A stretch of 14,435 bases of DNA, from positions 1-14,435 of the forward strand of contig NZ_KV822203.1 of assembly GCF_001815865.1 (NCBI RefSeq), given 5' to 3'. Positions 1-7,288 of this stretch are shown in pieces. The stretch comes from Abiotrophia sp. HMSC24B09 (GTDB lineage: Bacteria; Bacillota; Bacilli; Lactobacillales; Aerococcaceae). Every line of letters begins with the position of its first letter. Positions within the stretch are counted from its first letter, which is position 1. Below the pieces are notes generated by a model, which worked only from the letters and a program-made list of their open reading frames with translations, did no database searches and was not told the DNA's origin. The position numbers and the translations under genes were made by a program.

Positions 1-285
1 GTCCGCGACAGAGGCCTCAAAATCTTCCTTGAGCCGTCTGGCATGTTCAGCGGTGGGCGCCTGGAAAATGGCCTTCAATTTAGCGCGCGCCTCTAGACTC
101 CCTTTTCTGGGGATGATCTCGACAATGTTGGACAAGAAATGAAAGACGCAACGTTGCCAAGTCACCCCAACAAAGCAGTGCTGAATGGCGGCTCTAAGGC
201 CGGAATGAGCATCTGAAATAATCAGAGTGGGCTGGCTCAAACCACGGGCACGTAGGGATTGATGGAAAAACAAATTAATGAAAAA
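1..285 (-). pseudogene. IS256-family (mutator-type) transposase, fragment
   Basis: The reverse strand encodes an open frame running off the left window edge. It reads LSQPTLIISDAHSGLRAAIQ and then WQRCVFHFLSN. These are the hallmark block of IS256/mutator-type DDE transposases: an ISDAH-GL stretch carrying a catalytic Asp, followed by the W-Q-R-C-x-x-H-F motif. The protein would cut and insert its own IS element. Only a middle part is visible. The N-terminal half, which should hold the first catalytic Asp, is missing because recognisable similarity stops near position 275-285, where the hairpin and AT-rich island begin. The frame stays open to a stop at 316-318, so the exact junction is uncertain. 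The C-terminal part lies outside the window. It is GC-richer than the adjoining island. Family assignment is confident; whether another intact copy exists cannot be told. Confidence 0.8.
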
Positions 286-312
286 AAAGCCTTGGTTCCC
301 AAAGCTTTTTTT
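281..312. terminator. Bidirectional hairpin terminator downstream of the LtrA-family gene
   Basis: A run of eight A, then GCCTTGG, a 3-nt loop and CCAAAGC followed by a T run form a stem of about 14 bp with one G-T wobble. Read on the minus strand it lies just 3' of the LtrA-family stop codon and ends in a long U tract, as expected of an intrinsic terminator. The flanking A and T runs make it usable from both directions. Confidence 0.8.
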
Positions 313-326
313 ATGTTATAAACTCA

Positions 327-1472
327 TCAAAATAAATCCCAGTTAGATCTGGAATATTTTTTATTCTGTGTCATATAAAAATAAATAAAATGAATGGCTA
401 TAGCTAGAGCTAAAATGGTTGTTATACTCACTACTATTATAGGATTAGAAGCAAAGATTAAAGAGAGAATCAAGGCAGCCAGATAGAGTGTCGCTTGGAC
501 ACAGTAGTAACTTTTCGAATAGCGAAGATAGTGTTTGTTATAGGGCCCATTTACTAGGACAGCAGCTTGAAAGAGGCCAAATCCGATATAATAGAAGCTG
601 GTTGCAAAGAGACGATTAGCTTCAGGATTCTGAAGAAAGCCCATCGATACAGTCATCATAATAAGTCCAATGAAAATAGGATAGTGACTGTAAATTAGAA
701 ATAGTCCCTTTTGATTAGATTTTTCATCAATAGCATGGTCGAATTGACCAAAATAAAACAAGAACAGAGAAAGCATAATAATGAAATAAAGAACCGAATA
801 AATCGAGAAATTCTCGATTGTAAAGAAGTTAGCTAGCTCCATAATCATCTCTCCAAACGTAATAATGACAAGAAGGGAGATGCGCTCGATTAAATGGGGG
901 AGATTTACCTGGTAATGCTTATCTTTACTAAGCAAGATAATTGGCATAATAAATGTTAGCAGAATACTAGCAAATAAGGTATAGACTCCAACGTAAATAG
1001 GAAGAAGAGCTGCTAGATAGACTCCTAAACTTCCTAGACCTGTTATCCATAGAAAACCTTTGATACTTTCCCGTTCAACATTATCGGTTGATTTTCTAAA
1101 AAATTCAACCAAATATTGTAAAAATAAGGTAAAGGTTAATGTACCAACAGCCCAACAAAGATAATGAAAATATTGTTGCCAATCAGGTCCAATCATATTG
1201 GCTATAAAGAGTAAAAGTCCCATTTTGATAAACATGATTACCATGTTAAATAAAGAGTTCTTTCCATAGCGATTGGTATAAACGGTTTGAATCATCCAGG
1301 AATCGGTGAGAACCAAGACAGCCATGAAAAAATCAAGGAAAGAATTCCAAGTCAAAATACCGTTATGAAGATGGTCAATTAAAGTAGTTGCTTTTGAAAT
1401 TGCAAAAACAAAAACTAGGTCATAAAAAAGTTCTGAAAATTCTACACGTTTATGTTTAATAAGAGTTGTCAT
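327..1472 (-). CDS. LtrA-family multi-pass membrane protein
   Basis: The 381-aa product is almost entirely hydrophobic, with roughly ten or more membrane segments. Near the N-terminus it has VEFSELFYDLVFVFAISK and around residues 194-212 LIERISLLVIITFGEMIM. These two signatures typify the bacterial low-temperature-requirement A (LtrA) family. The family was named after a Listeria cold-growth locus; its biochemical function is not established, so no substrate is assigned. The length matches full-length members. The start is supported by AAAGGACT a few bases upstream and by an extended -10 promoter about 40 bp upstream. The gene is monocistronic and ends in a strong hairpin. Its codons are visibly AT-rich, unlike the GC-richer fatty-acid genes, and it sits between a transposase fragment and gene relics. 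I infer horizontal acquisition from a lower-GC donor. It appears intact. Confidence 0.85.
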   Translation of the reverse strand: MTTLIKHKRVEFSELFYDLVFVFAISKATTLIDHLHNGILTWNSFLDFFMAVLVLTDSWMIQTVYTNRYGKNSLFNMVIMFIKMGLLLFIANMIGPDWQQYFHYLCWAVGTLTFTLFLQYLVEFFRKSTDNVERESIKGFLWITGLGSLGVYLAALLPIYVGVYTLFASILLTFIMPIILLSKDKHYQVNLPHLIERISLLVIITFGEMIMELANFFTIENFSIYSVLYFIIMLSLFLFYFGQFDHAIDEKSNQKGLFLIYSHYPIFIGLIMMTVSMGFLQNPEANRLFATSFYYIGFGLFQAAVLVNGPYNKHYLRYSKSYYCVQATLYLAALILSLIFASNPIIVVSITTILALAIAIHFIYFYMTQNKKYSRSNWDLF

Positions 1473-1512
1473 CTTAAGTCCTTTAGTCCTTTCTATTTTA
1501 GAAGTATAATTT

Positions 1513-1521
1513 ATTATAACA
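1513..1521 (-). promoter_or_regulatory. Extended -10 promoter of the LtrA-family gene
   Basis: On the minus strand the sequence TGTTATAAT is an extended -10 element (TG-n-TATAAT) ending about 40 bp before the start codon. No good -35 hexamer lies at the usual distance, which is acceptable for extended -10 promoters. Confidence 0.55.
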
Positions 1522-1562
1522 GAAAATGGTAATGAGAGAAAAGGAGATGCTTAAATAACTTC

Positions 1563-1745
1563 ATGTGGCGCGAATTGTCAAAACCTTGGAGCACATTTAC
1601 CTCATGTACCAGATTACAGGCGGAGTGTTTGACGATTGATAATGAAGAATAAGATTATACAGTAGAAGTGTATGGACATACCTTAGAAGAGAAAATTTTT
1701 GAGGAATTTAATCAAATCAGAGATGTCTGGAAAGATTGCTCATAA
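1563..1745 (+). pseudogene. Frame-broken AT-rich coding relic, possibly an integrase 3' end
   Basis: One plus-strand frame runs from an ATG at 1563 to TAA at 1743-1745 but is interrupted by TAA at 1650-1652. The last 30 codons read protein-like: DYTVEVYGHTLEEK, then IFEEFNQIRDVWKD. The pattern T-x-x-V-Y-x-H-x-x-E-E-K recalls the extreme C-terminus of tyrosine site-specific recombinases. That match is weak and the catalytic residues are not visible. Another frame (1564-1640) also looks protein-like (TLEHIYLMYQITGG) before its own stop, so more than one frameshift may have occurred. It shares the AT-rich composition of the LtrA-family gene and is followed by a perfect hairpin. I read it as decayed DNA that came in with the island; integrase identity is a guess. 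Confidence 0.3.
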
Positions 1746-1791
1746 AAAAATGTGGGGCAAATGATGGGGCAAATCAGTTATAGACAAGCAA

Positions 1792-1816
1792 AAAAGCCTT
1801 GTAAATCAAGGCTTTT
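1792..1816 (+). terminator. Hairpin terminator at right edge of the AT-rich island
   Basis: AAAAGCCTTG and CAAGGCTTTT form a perfect 10-bp stem around a 5-nt loop, flanked by an A run and a T run. It follows the coding relic on the plus strand and is probably its original terminator. Just upstream, the motif GGGGCAAAT occurs twice in close tandem (about 1754-1772). The hairpin shares its left-hand bases with the hairpin at 281-312. Confidence 0.7.
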
Positions 1817-1830
1817 CCTGTTGTGTTTAG

Positions 1831-1944
1831 ATGCCCCTGCAGGCACACGGTCACGGCGCCAACGTGCCCTACGCCATCGCCCAGCCCCACCTCAAGCTGC
1901 ATGAGCTACTAGAAAATCCTGGCCAGCCCGTGCAGATTCATTAG
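1831..1944 (+). pseudogene. GC-rich 3' gene remnant of unknown family
   Basis: Immediately after the AT-rich island, a plus-strand frame of 37 codons opens at ATG 1831 and ends at TAG 1942-1944. It includes NVPYAIAQPHLKLHELL, which looks like a real protein C-terminus in the host's GC-rich codon style. A stop codon in frame sits directly upstream at 1828-1830, and no ribosome binding site is visible. The simplest reading is the tail of a gene whose 5' part was removed when the island or IS arrived. I do not recognise the family. It could also be a chance open frame. Confidence 0.3.
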
Positions 1945-1958
1945 TCCGCAGGCAAAGG

Positions 1959-1996
1959 GAGCCAGTGGACCAATCGAAAGAGTGGGCCACTAGCTC
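1959..1996. repeat. 38-bp imperfect palindrome, repeat family copy 1
   Basis: The arms GAGCCAGTGG and CCACTAGCTC enclose inner arms and a short GAAA-type loop. This is the most degraded left arm of the family (CCAATC instead of CCACTC). It is followed by a 44-bp spacer and then copy 2, giving an 82-bp tandem period. Confidence 0.8.
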
Positions 1997-2040
1997 ACGA
2001 CTTTTCGGGCTTTTGGCCCAGTTTCCGCCCTTTTCCCAGG

Positions 2041-2078
2041 GAGCTAGTGGTCCACTCGAAAGAGTGGGCCACTGGCTC
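2041..2078. repeat. 38-bp imperfect palindrome, repeat family copy 2
   Basis: The arms GAGCTAGTGG and CCACTGGCTC, with inner CCACTC and GAGTGG, form a hairpin with a GAAA loop. The only imperfections are one central mismatch and one T-G wobble. The sequence after it, with TTTTCGG, AGTTTCTGCC and a decayed GAGCTCGTGCTTTCGC stretch, resembles the spacer and a third, degenerate unit running to about 2184. Confidence 0.85.
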
Positions 2079-2196
2079 ACGGCTTTTCGGAGCTTTTGAT
2101 CTAGTTTCTGCCGCTTTCCGAGGAGCTCGTGCTTTCGCTAGCTTTTGACCCATTTTCTGCCCTGACCTAGTTTCTGCCCCCCACCCCACGCCACAC

Positions 2197-2225
2197 AAAA
2201 AGCCCGCACCGTGGTGCGGGCTTTT
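2197..2225. terminator. Bidirectional terminator after the peptide-binding protein gene
   Basis: AAAAGCCCGCACC and GGTGCGGGCTTTT form a perfect 13-bp stem with a 2-nt centre. It lies about 20 bp 3' of the oppA-like stop on the minus strand. A and T runs on both sides make it active in either direction, and it would also block read-through from the left. Confidence 0.93.
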
Positions 2226-2244
2226 CTCTGTTTTCTTTTCCTTA

Positions 2245-3882
2245 TTACTCTGTCACGTAGACCGGACGTAGGTTAATGGTACGGCCGAATGGCATCACTT
2301 CGAAGTTTTTCACGCGGGCTTTGAGTAGGTAAGAAGTAGCAGATTGATAGATTGGCGCAGCGACTGCGTCTTGCTTAATGCCGATGGTTTCGGCTTGGAT
2401 TAAGGCTTGGCGACGCTTAGCTGGGTCGTTGGCATATTCGTTGCGGGCTTGCTCCACTAGTTTGTCGTATTCAGCATTGGAATATTTCGCGAAGTTAATA
2501 CCGCCGCCAGTCTTGTACTGCTCGATAAAGTTGAGGGCATCTTGATAGTCTGGCGCCCAAGTCCCGTAGAAGATGTCAAAGTCTGATTGACGTTGGAACT
2601 CGAGACGGTTCTTGAGGGGCACGCTAGAAATGGTCAGCTTGAGGCCTGGCAAGTTAGCTTCTAATTGGGCCTGCAAGAACTCAGCTGTCCGCTTGGACAA
2701 GCCAACGTCAGAAGTCAGCAATTGCAATTCAATGGTGTCCTTGCCTAGGGCCGCTTTGGCCTTAGCCCAGTCAGCTTGGGCCGCTTCCAAGTTATACTCT
2801 AACATTGGGCCAGCCGCTGTTTGGTAGTCCTCGCCTGCCTCGTTGACGTCGAAGTCCTTAGGCACTTGGTTGTTGAGGACCTTGGAGCCGTCTTGGATGA
2901 CGGAGTCGGCATAGACTTGCTTGTCGAAAGCTTGGGCGATGGCGCGACGTAAGTCGGCATTCGCGGTCGCTTCCCGTTGGGTGTTGAAGCTGAGGTAACC
3001 GATGGTGGCTTTAGAAGCGGTATGGAAATCGTCCGCCCCAGTGTATTCTTGGACAAATTGGTCAGTCAAAGTGGTGTAGTCCAACTGGCCAGCATCGAAG
3101 AGGTCGGCACCAGTGGAGTTTTCTTTGATAACTTGAACTTGGACATCCTTAAGGTAAACGTTGGCCGCATCCCAGTAGTTGTCGTTCTTGACCAATTTCC
3201 ACTCCAGGTTGGTCCCGTTCCAGTCTTGAATGGTGAAAGGACCGTTGGTCACCACATTGTCAGCGCTGGTCCCGTACTTGTCGGCCTTGGCGCTGTGAAC
3301 TGCCTTGCTGACAGGCATGTAGCGGCTACCAGACAAGAGTTTTGGCAGGTATGGCGCTGGGTATTCCAAGGTCACTTCCAGGGTCTTGTCGTCTAAGGCT
3401 TTGACCCCTAATTCGGAGACTTCCTTTTCACCTTTGCGGACTGCGGCTGCGTTCTTGAAGACGTCAACCGATTGGACGCTGGCACCAGACTTAGGATCGG
3501 CCAGACGTTGGTAGCTGTACTCGAAGTCGGCCGCCGTCACCGGGCTGCCGTCGCTCCATTTGAGGCCGTCGCGCAAGGTAAAGGTGTAGGTCAAGCCGTC
3601 GTCAGAGACTTTGACCGATTCAGCTTGGCCGAACTCCACTTCGGTCCCGTTCTTCACCCGGTAAAGGCCTTCGAAGACCTGACCGATCATGTCAGAACTT
3701 GACACGTCATTGTAGAGGGCACTGTCCAAAGTAGCCAGCTCCCCTTGGGTCGCGATGCTGAGCTTTTGCTCTACAGAGGCGTCAACGCCAGCTGGTTGAG
3801 CAAAGCTTGTCACAGGGCCAGCCACAAAGCTAGCCAATAAAGTCGCCACAAGGGCGGAACGTTTCAATGCTTTTAATTTCAT
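2245..3882 (-). CDS. oppA: OppA-like extracellular peptide-binding protein without lipobox cysteine
   Basis: The 545-aa product belongs to the family 5 solute-binding proteins that deliver oligopeptides to Opp-type ABC transporters. Supporting features are LSIATQGELATLDSALYND at the mature N-terminus, the block FTLRDGLKWSDGSPVTAADF near residues 101-120, VTNGPFTIQDW and LRRAIAQAFDK. Length is normal. Residues 1-28 form a signal peptide: basic KLKALKR, a hydrophobic core, and SFA before a likely signal-peptidase I cut ahead of Q29. Relatives in this phylum are usually lipoproteins, but this protein has no cysteine at all. The core reads LASF where a lipobox would read LASC. AGGAGG sits 7 bp before ATG. 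The gene stands alone with its own promoter and terminator, and no permease or ATPase genes adjoin, so any transporter partner must be encoded elsewhere. Substrate specificity is unknown; a pheromone or signalling-peptide receptor role is possible. Confidence 0.85.
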   Translation of the reverse strand: MKLKALKRSALVATLLASFVAGPVTSFAQPAGVDASVEQKLSIATQGELATLDSALYNDVSSSDMIGQVFEGLYRVKNGTEVEFGQAESVKVSDDGLTYTFTLRDGLKWSDGSPVTAADFEYSYQRLADPKSGASVQSVDVFKNAAAVRKGEKEVSELGVKALDDKTLEVTLEYPAPYLPKLLSGSRYMPVSKAVHSAKADKYGTSADNVVTNGPFTIQDWNGTNLEWKLVKNDNYWDAANVYLKDVQVQVIKENSTGADLFDAGQLDYTTLTDQFVQEYTGADDFHTASKATIGYLSFNTQREATANADLRRAIAQAFDKQVYADSVIQDGSKVLNNQVPKDFDVNEAGEDYQTAAGPMLEYNLEAAQADWAKAKAALGKDTIELQLLTSDVGLSKRTAEFLQAQLEANLPGLKLTISSVPLKNRLEFQRQSDFDIFYGTWAPDYQDALNFIEQYKTGGGINFAKYSNAEYDKLVEQARNEYANDPAKRRQALIQAETIGIKQDAVAAPIYQSATSYLLKARVKNFEVMPFGRTINLRPVYVTE

Positions 3883-3926
3883 TAAAGAACCTCCTATTGA
3901 GTTTTCATTCTAATCATCATGAGAAT

Positions 3927-3955
3927 ATTCTAGCCCTTTTGCCGCCAATAGTCAA
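3927..3955 (-). promoter_or_regulatory. Sigma-A promoter of the oppA-like gene
   Basis: On the minus strand, TTGACT (3950-3955) and TAGAAT (3927-3932) are separated by exactly 17 bp, each one mismatch from consensus. The -10 lies about 45 bp upstream of the start codon. This is a strong constitutive-type promoter. Confidence 0.85.
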
Positions 3956-4059
3956 TCATTTAGTTTCTATGACGGGTTATAGGGCTCAGCTATAGTGGAG
4001 AGGGGGCGGGGTGTGGTTGCTGTTCGGGGCTTGTGACTAGGTTTCAGCCTTCTCCCAGG

Positions 4060-4097
4060 GAGCTAGTGGTCCACTCGCCAGAGTGGGCCACTAGCTC
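4060..4097. repeat. 38-bp imperfect palindrome, repeat family copy 3
   Basis: The arms GAGCTAGTGG and CCACTAGCTC pair fully, with inner CCACTC and GAGTGG around a GCCA loop. It is preceded by a spacer tail (GGTTTCAGCC, then TCTCCCAGG) and followed by TTTTCGGTGCTTCTGCC and AGTTTCCGCC. These match the spacers around copies 1 and 2. It lies between the oppA-like promoter and the accA terminator. Apart from this repeat I see no gene or other signal in 3960-4215. Confidence 0.85.
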
Positions 4098-4216
4098 GCG
4101 CCTTTTCGGTGCTTCTGCCCCAGTTTCCGCCTCTTCACAGGCTACTTTCTGCCTTTTTGGGGGATTGGGGCTCTTCCACAGAAAGCTTCCTAGCTCCCGC
4201 CACCCCTCTCCACACA

Positions 4217-4238
4217 AAAGCCCGGGCTAGGCCCGGGC
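4217..4238 (-). terminator. Terminator of the fatty-acid operon
   Basis: Two GCCCGGGC arms around a TAG loop form a perfect 8-bp GC-only stem, followed on the minus strand by TTTTG. It begins 11 bp after the accA stop codon and closes the long operon. Confidence 0.9.
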
Positions 4239-4249
4239 GGTCACAATTC

Positions 4250-5032
4250 CTAAAATTGCTTGAAGCGGTCTTGGCGTTGGGCCAGACGCTCTTGGGCCGT
4301 TTTTTGGCCTAGTTTCTTAAATTCGCGCTTGATCAAGTGGCTGAGGCGCTCTAAGAGGACGTCATTTTCCACGGGCTTGGAGTTGTAGGTCTCGGGCACG
4401 ATGCGGTCGATGACCTTCAAGTCCAAGAGTTCAGTCGCGGTCAATTTCATCATGTCGGCAGCCTTACCGGCTTGCTTGGCGTCTTTCCACAAGATGGAAG
4501 CGAAGCCTTCAGGCGACAAGATGGAATAAATAGCGTTCTCTAGCATCCAGACTTGGTCGGCTAGGGCCAGGGCAATGGCACCGCCGCTCCCGCCCTCACC
4601 CAAAATAATGGCGATAGTCGGTACGGTCAGTTCACTCATAAGTAGCAAGGAAGAGGCAATGGCTTCCCCAATCCCATTTTCCTCGGACTCAGGCGAACAG
4701 AAGGCGCCGGCCGTATTAATCAACGTCAGGATGGGCCGGCCGAATTTCTCAGCCTGCTTCATCAAACGTTGGGCCTTGCGGTAGCCAGCAGGACTGGCTG
4801 AACCGAAGTTACGCTTGATGTTTTCCTTGGTGGTCTTGCCCTTTTGAATACCGATAATGGTCATGGGCTGGTCGTCCACCAGGCCGACACCGCCCATAAT
4901 GGCCGCGTCATCGCCCATAATGCGGTCGCCGTGGCACTCGATGAAGTCGTCGCCACAGAGGGCCCCAATCACTTCCGAGGTGGAGATACGCTTAATGTCA
5001 CGGGCTTTTTGTACAATTTGATAAGCCTTCAT
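4250..5032 (-). CDS. accA: Acetyl-CoA carboxylase carboxyltransferase, alpha subunit
   Basis: AccA pairs with AccD to transfer the carboxyl group from carboxybiotin on AccB to acetyl-CoA, giving malonyl-CoA. This is the committed step of fatty-acid synthesis in the cytosol. The 260-aa protein has the crotonase-like carboxyltransferase fold signatures NTAGAF at 106-111, a following E-rich loop ending GIGEAIA, and GEGGSGGAIALAL around 145-157, whose glycine-rich turn forms an oxyanion hole. The length fits the short Gram-positive form. Its ATG overlaps the accD TGA by 4 bp (ATGA), implying translational coupling and equal subunit amounts. It is the last gene of the operon. Confidence 0.96.
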   Translation of the reverse strand: MKAYQIVQKARDIKRISTSEVIGALCGDDFIECHGDRIMGDDAAIMGGVGLVDDQPMTIIGIQKGKTTKENIKRNFGSASPAGYRKAQRLMKQAEKFGRPILTLINTAGAFCSPESEENGIGEAIASSLLLMSELTVPTIAIILGEGGSGGAIALALADQVWMLENAIYSILSPEGFASILWKDAKQAGKAADMMKLTATELLDLKVIDRIVPETYNSKPVENDVLLERLSHLIKREFKKLGQKTAQERLAQRQDRFKQF

Positions 5033-5892
5033 TGAGCCTTCCCTCCCTCGTGAATAGTCAAGAGTTGCGCCAGCATCCGCTTTTGGCGGTCTCGGGGCAC
5101 GATTTGGTCGATAAAGCCATAGCCTAGGACGGTCTCAGCCGCCTGGAAATCATCAGGCAAAGGCTTGCGCAGGGTCTGCTCGATGACCCGTTTGCCGGCA
5201 AAACCGACGGTGGCATCGGGCTCAGCCAAGATGACATCACCCTGCATGGCGAAGCTGGCCGTGACCCCACCGGTCGTCGGATGGGTCAAAACGGCACAGT
5301 AGAAGCCGCCGGCCGCCGAATGACGGGCTACGGCTTGGCTGACCTTGGCCATTTGCATGAGGGACAGGATGCCTTCCTGCATGCGGGCCCCACCAGAAGC
5401 GATATAGAGAACCACGGGCAGGCCTTGGGCGGTGGCCAGGTCAAAGAGTTGAACCAGCTTCTCACCTACGGCGGTCCCCATGGAAGCCATGACGAAGCGG
5501 CTATCCATGACGCCTAGGGCCAAGTCATGGCCGTCCAGGCGGGCTGTCCCGGTCACGATAGCCTCCTTAAGGCCAGTCGCTTCCTGCAGCTTGGCTAATT
5601 TTTCAGAATACTTAGGAAAACCTAGGGGATTGTCATTCCAGAGATCAGCGTTGATTTCTTGGAAGCTGCCCTCATCCACTAGCCAGTCAATCCGTTCCAT
5701 AGCCGGAAATGGCAAATGGTGGTGGCAGTGCATGCAGCAGTAGTCCTCAGGTTTCTGCTTGGTGAAGTAGACCTTGTGGCACTTAGGACAGCGGGCCATC
5801 AAATCATCTGGGATTTGGGCGACCTTATCCGAATATTTTGCTACGGCGTCCGCATTCAGTTGAATGGTTTTATTACGACGAAATAATGCCAT
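5029..5892 (-). CDS. accD: Acetyl-CoA carboxylase carboxyltransferase, beta subunit
   Basis: AccD is the zinc-binding half of the carboxyltransferase and works as a heterotetramer with AccA. The 287-aa product has an N-terminal four-cysteine zinc ribbon: CPKC at 35-38 and CMHC at 53-56. Then come SGGARMQEG at 166-174, TTGGVTASFA at 206-215 and GFAGKRVIEQT near 230-240, all conserved in AccD. Length is typical. The gene begins 3 bp after the accC stop and overlaps accA by 4 bp. An additional cysteine at 52 next to the third ligand is unusual but should not disturb the ribbon. Confidence 0.96.
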   Translation of the reverse strand: MALFRRNKTIQLNADAVAKYSDKVAQIPDDLMARCPKCHKVYFTKQKPEDYCCMHCHHHLPFPAMERIDWLVDEGSFQEINADLWNDNPLGFPKYSEKLAKLQEATGLKEAIVTGTARLDGHDLALGVMDSRFVMASMGTAVGEKLVQLFDLATAQGLPVVLYIASGGARMQEGILSLMQMAKVSQAVARHSAAGGFYCAVLTHPTTGGVTASFAMQGDVILAEPDATVGFAGKRVIEQTLRKPLPDDFQAAETVLGYGFIDQIVPRDRQKRMLAQLLTIHEGGKAQ

Positions 5893-5895
5893 TTA

Positions 5896-7287
5896 CTAGG
5901 CCTCCTCTGTTGCTTCAGCCTCTTTCTGGAAGTCCAGCCAGGCTGGCATGAAGCTTTCTTCTAACCACTTGGTGTGGTAATCATCCGCTTGGATGTGGGA
6001 ATCCGCCACCATGGCTTCTAGCAGTTCCACGTTGGTGACCAGTCCATCAACGGCCACTTCATAGAGGGCCCGTTCCATCAGTCGGAAGGCCGCCTCACGA
6101 CTTGGTTGGTGGACAATGATTTTAGCAATCATGGAATCATAGAAAGGTGGCAAGGTGTATTGAGGATAGATTCCAGACTCCACCCGTAAGCCCATACCGC
6201 CAGACGGTAGGACTAACTGCTTGATATGGCCAGCAGCCGGACGGAATTGGTGAAGGGGATCTTCCGCATTCAAACGGCACTCAATGGCAAACCCTGACAA
6301 GACAATGTCCTCTTGTTGATAAGAGAGGGGCTGGCCCATGGCGATTTTAATCTGTTCTTGGACGATGTCTACCCCAGTAATCATCTCGGTCACCGGATGC
6401 TCCACTTGCAGACGGGTGTTCATTTCCATGAAGTAGAATTCACCGTTGTCAGCCAAGAGGAACTCGATGGTCCCGGCATTGGTGTAGCCAATGGCCGAAG
6501 CTGCCTTAACGGCTGCCCCACAGATGGCCTGACGAGTGTCCTCATCTAGGCAGACAGCGGGCGCAAACTCAATGACCTTCTGGTTATTACGTTGCAGGGA
6601 GCAGTCCCGTTCCCCCAGGTGGATGACATGGCCATGCTCGTCGCCCAGAAGTTGGACTTCGATATGGCGGGCTGGGTAGATGATTTTCTCGATATAGAGA
6701 TCTTGGTTACCGTAGACCGACTGGGTTTCGTTCTGGGCTTGGAGGAAGAGGGCTTCAAAATCCTTAGGATCTTCCACCCGGCGCATGCCCTTACCGCCCC
6801 CACCGTCGGCTGCCTTGATAATCAAGGGGAAGCCAATCTTTTGGGCGATGGCATGGGCTTCTTCTAAGCTATGCACCAAGCCGTCGGAACCTGGCGTAAT
6901 AGGCACGCCGGCTGCCTTCATGGTGTTGCGGGCATTTTGCTTGTTCCCCATGGCTTCGATAATGTGGCTCTTAGGGCCAATGAATTTGATATTGACCTCT
7001 TCACAGAGGGCAACGAAATCGCTACGCTCGGATAAGAAGCCGTAGCCTGGGTGGATGGCGTCAGCCCCCGTCACCATGGCAGCGGACAGAATGGCCACTG
7101 GGTTGGCGTAGGAGTCTAAGCCCTTGGCAGGCCCGATACAGATGGCTTCATCCGCTAATTGGGTATGAAGGGCCTCCCGGTCTGCCTCGCTATAGACCGC
7201 CACCGACGTAATATTCATTTCGCGCAGGGCCCGAATGATTCGGACTGCAATCTCACCACGGTTGGCGACTAACACTTTTTTAAACAT
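5896..7287 (-). CDS. accC: Biotin carboxylase subunit of acetyl-CoA carboxylase
   Basis: AccC carboxylates the biotin on AccB using ATP and bicarbonate. The 463-aa protein opens with KVLVANRGEIAVRIIRALRE, the biotin-carboxylase N-domain signature. It has the ATP-grasp glycine loop DGGGGKGMR at 161-169, ERDCSLQRNNQK near 226-237 and the catalytic block EMNTRLQVEHPVTE at 288-301. It is slightly longer than 450-aa relatives because of an acidic Glu/Ala-rich tail. It starts 1 bp after the fabZ stop and ends with two tandem stop codons (TAG TAA) 3 bp before accD, so it is tightly coupled on both sides. Confidence 0.97.
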   Translation of the reverse strand: MFKKVLVANRGEIAVRIIRALREMNITSVAVYSEADREALHTQLADEAICIGPAKGLDSYANPVAILSAAMVTGADAIHPGYGFLSERSDFVALCEEVNIKFIGPKSHIIEAMGNKQNARNTMKAAGVPITPGSDGLVHSLEEAHAIAQKIGFPLIIKAADGGGGKGMRRVEDPKDFEALFLQAQNETQSVYGNQDLYIEKIIYPARHIEVQLLGDEHGHVIHLGERDCSLQRNNQKVIEFAPAVCLDEDTRQAICGAAVKAASAIGYTNAGTIEFLLADNGEFYFMEMNTRLQVEHPVTEMITGVDIVQEQIKIAMGQPLSYQQEDIVLSGFAIECRLNAEDPLHQFRPAAGHIKQLVLPSGGMGLRVESGIYPQYTLPPFYDSMIAKIIVHQPSREAAFRLMERALYEVAVDGLVTNVELLEAMVADSHIQADDYHTKWLEESFMPAWLDFQKEAEATEEA

Positions 7288-7288
7288 A

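Noticed and set aside
1892..2198. Minus-strand open frames with SREPVAHSFEW-type repeated peptides
   Set aside because: The repeated peptides come from the palindromic DNA repeats; no start signal and no protein character. A similar plus-strand frame at 4033-4230 is rejected for the same reason.
2977..3396. Plus-strand open frame of 139 codons inside the peptide-binding protein gene
   Set aside because: It is antisense to a gene with clear family motifs, has low-complexity Val/Gly-rich content and no ribosome binding site.
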